Part shown: positions 56,801-64,000 of the stretch, piece by piece
Position numbering within the stretch: the first letter of the stretch is position 1
How the letters are laid out: each line of letters begins with the position of its first letter
Assembly: GCA_029945375.1 (NCBI GenBank)
Contig: CM057059.1
Location: forward strand, 2,108,001-2,172,000
DNA length: 64,000 nt
Reading direction: 5' to 3'
From: Agaricus subrufescens
Lineage: Eukaryota; Basidiomycota; Agaricomycetes; Agaricales; Agaricaceae
The notes under the pieces: model-generated
The model's input: only the letters and a program-made list of their open reading frames with translations
The model's database searches: none
What the model was told of the DNA's origin: nothing
Program-made: the position numbers and the translations under genes

Positions 56801-57641
56801 TGACGGAAGCGTGGCGCGGACGCAGATGACATCCAGAGCGACGGGGGCAAGCCAATGTTCGAACGCTCACCTGAGTAGGACAGATCAGGGGTGTAGGGGG
56901 CAGGTTGAATCGGAGAGTGGCGGAGATTCGAGCTGGAACCAGTGGACACGCTGTACCGCGGGTTTCCATGGATGATGGGGGTGGGGTCAAGAGAATTGAG
57001 GGAGTCATCGGGGAATGAGCGAAGCGAGGAACGGCGGCCATGAACTAGGGAATGGCATCTGAATTACACGGACCGCGGCAGGTCTGGAGGATCGACTTAC
57101 AAGAGGACGGTCTTTCTTTGTGGGGCTGGAGCTGAGAGGGATTTAAGCGCGGGAGGAGCGGCTTGGAGGGAAAGAGGGAAGGATGGCTGCTGCTGTACGA
57201 AGACGACGGCTGAGTCCAAGAACCCGAGGCAGAAAGAGCGGGGGACGAGGAGGACGACGGGTGGTAGTCGGCAGAGAAGGAAGGCAGGTTAGCAGGAAGT
57301 CCCTGGTAGTGCTGTGGCAGATGGCCGAAGACTCCGTTGGCAGCAAGAGCAGCGAATACGGCAGGATTGATTGGAGCAGAGAGGATGGAGGCCCAGTCGA
57401 CATGCACGGCCGGCTGGGGGGTGAAGCCGGGGTTAAGGGCATCTGTGCTGGTGGTGCGAGAGGTGGAGGAGAGCGGCGGGGGAGGCCGGCTGGAAGGGTG
57501 GGCGGAGGGGTGGAGGGAGGACTGGGGCCATGCGAGAGGACCTTGGTCGGCGAGGTCGTGGCGGAGAGAAGATCTGTTGGGGTTCCAGCGCGAGGAGGAG
57601 ATGTCAGAGTGCCCTTTGTGGTCTGTGGACGACCTGTCCAT
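53867..57641 (-). CDS. areA: AreA/Nit2-type GATA transcription factor, global nitrogen regulator
   Basis: Start ATG 57641 ([13 protein letters not shown]), stop at 53867; roughly 1,000 aa or more. Seen: a Ser/Pro-rich N-terminus, then the AreA-type conserved region at about 56570-56400 ([38 protein letters not shown]). Long Ser/Gly/Asn-rich stretches follow, then near the C-terminus one GATA finger: [34 protein letters not shown] (C-x2-C-x17-C-x2-C), and the basic tail [20 protein letters not shown]. Known: AreA/Nit2/Gat1 factors bind HGATAR sites and switch on use of poor nitrogen sources. Several introns cut the finger, including a 23-nt exon at 54284-54306 coding (C)NACGLFY. GC-rich frames antisense to the first exon (57183-58217) are shadows. 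Confidence 0.9.
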
Positions 57642-58853
57642 GCGCCTGGCGGGTGGGCGGGTAGGCGGCTGGGAGATGGTGGAGGGAGGAAAAGAAGTCG
57701 CTCTCAGCCATTTGCTGCATCACTCGCCGGGACCCCAACCACCCACCCCCCTCCCCTCCATCTCCCCCTCCCCCTATCTTCCAGCCGCACACCTCGCGTA
57801 CCCCTCCCTCGGACCCTTTCGTCGTGCTATCTCGCGCCCAGGGCATGCACCCTGTCGAGTCGCCCGGATGGATGGATATCTGGGTGGGTGGCCGGGGTCC
57901 GCGCGATCGAGCCTGGATCTGCTCGACGCGCCTGGCTGCGATCGACGGTGGGGGCTGCAGGGGGGCGTGTGCGCACAGCGCGTGCCGCATCAGACGAGGA
58001 CCGGAGCCCAGATCCACGATCCAGCGAACCCGCCCCCGCCCCCCCATCGCCCCCACCAGCCTCAGTCCACCGCCGATCTTCCCAATTTTGGTGTCTTAAT
58101 ATAACCCGTCATTTCTCCGTACGGCATCAACGCCGTCCCGCCCGCTCCACAAGATCCAACCCGGTGCACCAATCGGTCGTTGCGCGGCCTGCGCTTGTTC
58201 TGTGCCGCTATAAATAGCCCGCGTTGGGTCACACTGCACGTCGTCCCGACCCTCTGTGTGTGCAAGCGCGAGAATGTATTTATATTTAGGTTTGCAGCCA
58301 CCAGATCACGCCCATCTAGCTTTCGGTGCGAATCAACCGGTCCCCAGATGAATTCCTTCCTGGTCGAGCCCAACGAAATCAGTCGTCGCTGCATCAAATT
58401 CGATAATGAACATGCCAGGATCGCAATCTCGTGCGACTTCCCCAAACGCCCAGCCAACGCTCGCAAACCACCAGCCTCCCCATATCTCTGCCCCGTCTCT
58501 CCCTGCATGATTTTCCCAACTTTTTCCCCATATCAGGCAGCCCTGTTATCTTTGCTTCGACTAACCACCCATCGCCTCGCTTGATTGTTCAGATGTTACC
58601 CGGCGCCTAATCATCTCAGACACGCACCCGCCTTATAAGGAGCAAGACGTCCAGGTTTCCCAAGTTTCATCCTTCCATCACGACGTCTAGGTTGATAAGC
58701 CGGCAAACACATAACAGCGTGATCGGCTCTTCTTGTTCACAAAACAGCTTGTGCGCAATTCTAGCTTCTAACCACATGAATGTCTCTCTCGTTTTTCGCA
58801 CATTCGACATACAGTAGACATAGCCAAGTAGCCAAGTAAAAAAGACGTCCTTC
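57642..58853. promoter_or_regulatory. Long GC- then pyrimidine-rich upstream region of the GATA factor
   Basis: This is 1.2 kb between the GATA factor start and the stop of the signal peptide peptidase gene, both on the minus strand. The part next to the ATG is very C-rich on the plus strand (about 57700-57810 and 58020-58070) and gives long open frames (up to 344 codons) with only low-complexity Arg/Pro/Ser content. Long leaders and promoters are usual for nutrient regulators. No gene is called. Confidence 0.5.
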
Positions 58854-60341
58854 TCAGCCCATATGTTCCCCCACCTTATCCTCTCCACCTAAAGCCTCCG
58901 GCCCCGATTCCGGATACTTGGTTTCATTTAATACGTCCGCCATCTTTTCATCTTCCTCTTGGCTATTGTTCGTTTTCCGCCCGGTGTCCACCAGGGGTCC
59001 ATCACCCCAATTCCAAGCCTGCCGCAATTCGCCCCGACAACCTGCCGTTATCAAGAAAGATAGGATGCATGCAGGGCTATGACACAATCGGTCAGCACCG
59101 AATGATTTTTATCCGAGATACACTACCCACCTCAAATATAATAGAGCTGGCTGCGCCGCATGAAAGACATGCATCACAACCGTGGTCACGGTTAAACCCA
59201 GGGTATATGCCACTAAACTGGCGTAGAAGTATGGTTTTGGAAACTTCATCTCGGGCGGCGCTGAGGAACCCCGACAGTGATTATACAGATCGTATCGTAG
59301 GGCCAGCGCAATGAAAGTTCCAGGAATCACCACATCACCTAACCCAAGCATGGTGCATCCACGTTCCCTCGCCAGGGACAGGGTTTTAGGCCAAAGAAGC
59401 TTGATGGGTGCATCTAGAGAAGTGGCTACCTTGATCATCTGGTGAAAACATCAACCGCCACAACACCGTAAGGCGAACACAAAGTAACTTACCACTTCGG
59501 TTCCAAATACCCACCAAATGTCATAGAAAAATAGACCACTCAATAGAATTGTACCCGTTTTGAAAGAATCAATTCTCAAAAGTGATAGTGCATTATGAGC
59601 AAAGCATAGGCCCAGGATATCCGTGAGGATAATCGACTTTTGTGAGGGAACCCCCATATGATAGAGCGTCGCAACAACACAAGAAAAGGGCAACAAAAGG
59701 AGTGTGGGCGCTCTGCAAGACAGAGACACAAGTGCTGCAGTGACGATCTTAGCAACAGCAGGCCTCAGCAACCTGAAACACAAACCTTGCGTGTTGTTTT
59801 GAATGAGAATAGTACACCGGTAGAAAGTTTTCCAGCGAGTATCCCCTACGAGCCACCGAAGCAAGGATCTAGATGACTTTAAAATTATGTCAATAAGCAG
59901 TATCTTACCCAAGAAGCGATACTCACCTTCCACACACTTCCAACGCCGATCACAGAAAAATACCAATTGAGGTACCAATTGATCCACTCCGTTCCAAGAT
60001 ACTTGACGAGGGCATAAAGTCCCAACAACGCGCCTGACGCAAGCTAAAACTTTCAGACACACGACCACGAATAACATATGACAATGCTCACAACCGGGAA
60101 CAACCAAGCATCACCCGAAGACATGCGCTCAACACTCTCTTCCTGTTCGTCCGCTGCATCATCTTGACCCTCAGTCAAAGATTTCTATAACGAAAATCGT
60201 GTTACAACACCTCACTATTGCAGAAATTCAAAGCTGTAATACCGGTAACGAGCCGTGCGAGCCGGCATAAATGGAGAGCACCGCCAAACTGAGAAGTCCA
60301 GCATACGATGACAGCAACTCCCAGTCAGATGTCCCCGTCAT
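58854..60341 (-). CDS. Signal peptide peptidase, GxGD intramembrane aspartyl protease
   Basis: Start ATG 60341 (MTGTSDWELLSSYAGLL), stop at 58854; about 380-400 aa in many small exons. Seen: several hydrophobic helices, the YD motif in LFFYDIWWVFGTEVV at about 59510-59530, the GxGD motif in MLGLGDVVIPG at about 59320-59350, and the C-terminal PAL motif (AQPALLYL, then SPACILSFLI). The tail is acidic (NSQEEDEKMADVLNE). Both catalytic aspartates are present. Known: ER-resident enzyme that clips signal peptides and some membrane proteins; in fungi also tied to sterol-sensing transcription-factor processing and hypoxia response. Same strand as, and about 130 bp after, the mannanase gene. Confidence 0.92.
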
Positions 60342-60472
60342 CCCGTAAACGTGTAAGAACCAGTAATGCAATTCATGCCAACAAAGGTATTTATATATAT
60401 GCATGTTTACAGGTGTGTACTGATTCCACCACTATTCCATCTTTGGAAATAAAATTACAGGTACTTGTCAAC

Positions 60473-62387
60473 TCATTTTCGATTCTTCATTGCAGCTGCA
60501 TGCGTTTTCAGTAATGGATAGACTTGGCCGTCGGGGTAGACAGCATATCCATCATTCGGCGTATCACCGCTATCACGCAAGATTAGCACATATTGACGCC
60601 ACAGAAAAAGAAGAGCAACCAACGTAGACAAATGAGAGCCCGCTTGCCTGCCCACGGAGAATCAGTCAAATTCACCCTATAAATAAAACTCACGTACCAG
60701 ATGAGGTCACCGGTTAGACCTGAGGATTCTATCTGGGCGAACCATGTGGAGTAAGTACTGGCTTGATTGGAAGTTACACCAAACTCCTCGAGGATAACCG
60801 GTTTATTGGCTTTTTTCATACTCGCAGCATGATCAGCGATCCATTGAGTACCCCAGGCTGTCGCATTCGACGCCTGACCCCATGGTTCCGGGTAAGACTT
60901 CAAAATACCTACGTCAGAAAGATGATCATACCGAGACAGGACCCTACCCGTACATGGAAAGTTCCAAAATCGACTGAAGAGATAGCAAGATTAGCGTCAA
61001 AATCGACACCTTCGCTTCCCCTGTTGCTTGTTTTTAGATCTCGATTCGATGCCACTCGAAGAGGATAATTTACTGGTATGGATAAGTTGGAGCACTGGGC
61101 TGATTATAGAAACCCTCATCACCAATGGCGACGAGATGATTCTTATCAATAGACTTTATGTATGCCGAAAGTTCCTGAGCCCAGGCGGTGACAGTGGTAG
61201 TCTTGCAAGATCCCGAGGTGGCGCTGTCGATTTAGGGTTCAGGAAGAGTGCATTTTCTATTGTTCCTGAAAACATACCCAGTTGTGCCTTTGCACCTCGG
61301 CTCGTTTGCAAGCTCCCAGGCCATTATGGCAGGTTCATTGACATAGCGGCCCACAAAAGTCTTGACGTAGTTCTTGAAGACGGTCTAGGACAGAATTTTG
61401 ACTATCAGACTAGATACCAAGGCCTCCGGAAACCATTCACCTTGATCCCGCTGTTGGTGTAGAAGAGATCGTGTGGTTGACCATTGCCCGCCAGCTGATT
61501 GACATACACGTCCATTCCACCATAGTCGGCCCTAAATTTAAATAAGTGAATGGTACTTAAAAATAGTATACTGGTTCTCACCAATTATTTGTCCTAACCA
61601 AAAAATACCCAGTCAATACATACATGAACGTGATAACACTAGAAACTTACAAGGCAACTATCAAGCGAATCCCGTTCGCCTTGGCCGCAGCAACCACATT
61701 GTCTAGTGAAATCATGTTAAAAACACACCAATGCAAGTCGAATCTCACGCACCGAAGTTGAGTAGACCGGTCGATCCAGTGTTTACAGTAGGAGAACTAC
61801 CCGACCAGGATTGGTAGTAATCGCCATTAGGCGAGGTGACCTCATTGAAGCCCCTATTACCAAAATGAGAAAGTAGCTTGAACCAAAACTACCATGAACT
61901 TTACCACGTCCGGACCGTCGTGCCTCCGGCGGCAGCGATGTCAGCGAACGCCTTATTCATTGAAGTGGTACTGAGGCCAGTCAAACCGACCCAGTAGGAG
62001 TTGCCACTGAAATCCCAAGAGTTCATTCAGTAGGTGTATTTGCGATAGTAGAGATAACACGAACCCGACTACTGTGTATTTTTGACCATTTAGAGTGAAT
62101 CCGGTGCCAGAAACCTTGACAAACCCGGTTGACGCTGGTTGAGATACGGTGGGGGTAGTGCCAGAAGAGGAGGTAGTAGAATGAGTAGTCGTTGGAAGAG
62201 GACTGGTTACGGTTGCTCCAGGGAGGCACTGCCAGTACCATTCGTTCTGTTCGACACAAGCAGACCCGGATGCACAAGCCGTCTCCCCTGTCCAATTCAA
62301 GCCACCGCACTGCCCCCAGACGGGAACATCTGCGGCCACAAGAGATGCAGAAATGGCCAAGGGGATTAACCTAGTCGCGAGCTTCAT
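60473..62387 (-). CDS. Secreted endo-beta-1,4-mannanase, CBM1-GH5
   Basis: Start ATG 62387, stop at 60473; about 440-450 aa in many small exons. Seen: a signal peptide ([19 protein letters not shown]), an N-terminal CBM1 with four cysteines ([32 protein letters not shown]), a Ser/Thr/Pro linker, and a GH5 (subfamily 7-like) catalytic domain: [40 protein letters not shown] (acid/base Glu in NEP), VAIGDEGF, and [10 protein letters not shown] (nucleophile Glu). Known: such enzymes cut the mannan backbone of softwood galactoglucomannan. Inferred: plant biomass degradation, carbon-regulated. A TATAAAA lies 47-53 nt upstream of the ATG. Confidence 0.93.
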
Positions 62388-62745
62388 TCCGGAAGGGACC
62401 TTTGGGAACAAGAGGAGTATCAGCTAACCCGCATTTTATAACATGCGAACGACTGCATACCGGATATTCCTCGCTCTGTACTTGGCTGGGGTCAGTTTAG
62501 CGATATTACTCCGCTGTCTCAATAGGATCGGAATGCCCCAAATAACGCTGAGAATCTATCTTTTGAATGTCACGGGAAAATCTGGCACAAGCCTCACGTC
62601 AAAACCGCGAGAGTTACTAAGTCGCAAGTGTAAAACATTAATGGTGAATTGAAAGTTTATAGTACTATCGAAAACTGTTGCAAAAGGTAAATACATTGCG
62701 TAGAATCCGTTGTAGATCTCCTCTCCAGATAGTCAGTAAACGGGG
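62388..62745 (-). promoter_or_regulatory. Promoter region of the mannanase gene
   Basis: This is 358 bp between the mannanase start and the GGT stop, both minus. It contains TATAAAA at 62434-62440 (minus strand) and three HGATAR-like sites (CTATCT 62556-62561, CTATCG 62665-62670, AGATAG 62727-62732). About one such match is expected by chance in this length, so the GATA sites are only weak evidence for nitrogen control. Confidence 0.5.
62434..62440 (-). promoter_or_regulatory. Probable TATA box of the mannanase gene
   Basis: TATAAAA on the minus strand, 47-53 nt before the ATG at 62387. Position and sequence are right for a highly expressed, inducible secreted-enzyme gene with a short leader. 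Confidence 0.55.
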
Positions 62746-64000
62746 TTAATAACCTGCTGCAACCCCATTCTTTCTAGAATCGCTCGCAGCTGAATTAAAC
62801 ACGTGAGAAAGGAAGAAGCAGCAAGAGGGCCGGGAAGAAATGGACGGACCGTAAATGACAGCATCTTTCTTGAGTACAACTTGAACCACAGCAGCTATCC
62901 TATTGATATCAGCCACTTCGGAGAATTAGCGCGCCGTAAGCTCTACTGGCAAGGAAACTAAGACTGACAGGTGACATTATGGCCTACCCGTCGCAAGAAT
63001 TCTAGTGCTTCAGGTGGGTAGTCTTCATCTGCTTCCAAAACCAGAGGATACAATTGGTCGTGCAAACGACCGAATTCTACGGCCTCACTAGCATCAAGGC
63101 CCCAATCGAGATTGAGTAAAGTTTGTAATACAGAACCGAAAATCCGTCCTCCGCCGGCCCCGCCAATAGAGGCATAGAGGGAGCCGTCGGGATTTTCGAT
63201 GATGCTGGGGGACATGGATGACACTGGCCTCTTTCCCGGTACGGGGTAGTTATCTAGAGGGGAGCGATTAAAGACATCAAACCAATGAAAGGGAAAGTGC
63301 TTTACATGGAGAAGGCCATAACCCGAAATCGTTGGGTGTGCCGGGCACCGAAAAATCGTCCATTTCATCGTTCAATATCACACCCGTTATAGGATCCAAC
63401 ACATGATTGCCAAAAACGCTATTGACTGTAGACGTGAATGAGACGGCCATTCCGTCCCGATCAATTATAGATGTGTGACTCTAAATTAAACTTGTTATAG
63501 AATCTAGTGAAAGGGGAAAAATGGGACATACGGTTCCATGATCAGGCTTCATGTCGAACTCTGGATGATAATATTCTGGGGGGTGAGTCGCATCCTGGTT
63601 GAAATTGAATAGGTATTTCCAAGACGTAACGTGTCAAAAGGATAACGCACATCAGTTATATTAGAATATATGTCATGCGCATATTTCTTCGTAATCATCT
63701 CTTGAATGCGCCGGGTATCGTTAAGAGACGTCGGGTCGGACATCCGCGTTCTGGAAAGTGTCAGATGATTAATATTACGGCGTAAAATCAGACATACCGA
63801 GAAGCAAAAGCAAACTTCAGAGTCTCAACCATTCGATGAACATTAAGCGGTGTCCTTTCCGTTAGGTTATAATTTTCCAGGACATTGAACATCTGTATGA
63901 GGACTTGTCGTGCAACATTTTTAAGAACAGGCGGGTTACAAGAATGTTTCACGGACTTACGAGGACCAGCGGATGGCGGTTGATTAGTATATATATATCT
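62746..64000 (-). CDS. Gamma-glutamyltranspeptidase (partial, N-terminus off the right edge)
   Basis: Stop at 62746; the gene runs past 64000. Seen, N to C: PPSAGPLLIQMFNVLENYNL, VHRMVETLKFAFASR, MSDPTSLND, then KPDHGT|SHTSIIDRDGMAVS, where the Thr at 63532-63534 is the conserved autoprocessing/catalytic nucleophile. Next come VNSVFGNHVLDPITGVILND, EMDDFSVPGTPNDFG, PSIIENPDGSLYASIGGAGG and a C-terminal ASDSRKNGVAAGY. Known: the single chain cuts itself before this Thr into two subunits; it breaks down glutathione and transfers gamma-glutamyl groups. The small-subunit part is complete here with introns of about 50 nt; most of the large subunit and the signal/anchor region are outside the window. 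Confidence 0.93.

Noticed and set aside
57183..58217. Plus-strand open frames of 344 and 255 codons
   Set aside because: They are antisense to the first exon and promoter of the GATA factor, are GC-rich and Arg/Gly/Pro-biased, and show no domain; typical shadows.
58180..58584. 134-codon plus-strand ORF upstream of the GATA factor
   Set aside because: No conserved motif; Pro/Ser/Arg-rich promoter DNA.

Overview
The window looks like chromosomal DNA of a basidiomycete fungus, most likely a mushroom-forming Agaricomycete. Genes are dense and intron-rich, with introns mostly 46-65 nt (GT-AG, plus two probable GC-AG), single-exon genes are rare, and proteins carry long disordered Ser/Pro-rich stretches. 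The content is fungal: a LIM/C1 Rho-GAP, an AFI1-type DENN protein, two Zn(II)2Cys6 factors, an AreA-type GATA factor, a GH76 protein and a secreted CBM1-GH5 mannanase. I found no transposon, tRNA, rRNA or CRISPR array. Exon boundaries were inferred by hand from splice signals, reading frame and protein-family fit. No transcript evidence was available.

Layout. 1-3595: LIM-LIM-coiled coil-C1 Rho-GAP (minus, cut by the left edge). 4481-11752: a tight co-oriented run, KTI12, ELL, a single-pass membrane protein and a cytochrome P450. 12019-14129: a disordered protein and ribosomal protein uS5/RPS2 (minus). 14650-15898: ornithine decarboxylase antizyme with a +1 frameshift site. 16102-19432: an SMR-domain protein (minus), a Cys-rich membrane protein and an uncharacterised protein. 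20510-22698: Na+/H+ antiporter (minus). 22970-25952: AFI1-like DENN protein. 26695-28946: Zn2Cys6 transcription factor. 29664-34277: BRE4-like ER transporter. 35123-37336: API5. 37711-38980: homocysteine S-methyltransferase. 39043-41443: Chk2/Cds1 kinase. 42387-46337: a C-terminal Zn-cluster factor and a PlsC acyltransferase (minus). 46940-48582: GH76. 48753-64000: five minus-strand genes, namely an EFA6-like Sec7-PH exchange factor, an AreA-like GATA factor, signal peptide peptidase, CBM1-GH5 mannanase and gamma-glutamyltranspeptidase (cut by the right edge).

Most genes are housekeeping or regulatory and do not form one pathway. Loose functional links are polyamine/methionine metabolism (antizyme, homocysteine methyltransferase), polarity and vesicle traffic (Rho-GAP, AFI1, Sec7-PH), transcription and tRNA modification (ELL, KTI12), and biomass/nitrogen use (mannanase, GH76, AreA, GGT).

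The most interesting element is the antizyme gene. Splicing of a 71-nt intron puts a TTT-TGA-C +1 recoding site 6 nt after the exon junction, while retaining that intron keeps the whole reading frame open and would bypass the frameshift. Other notable points are microexons (5 nt in the antiporter, 11 nt in the SMR gene), very short gaps between co-oriented genes, and a run of SUMO-consensus motifs in ELL.
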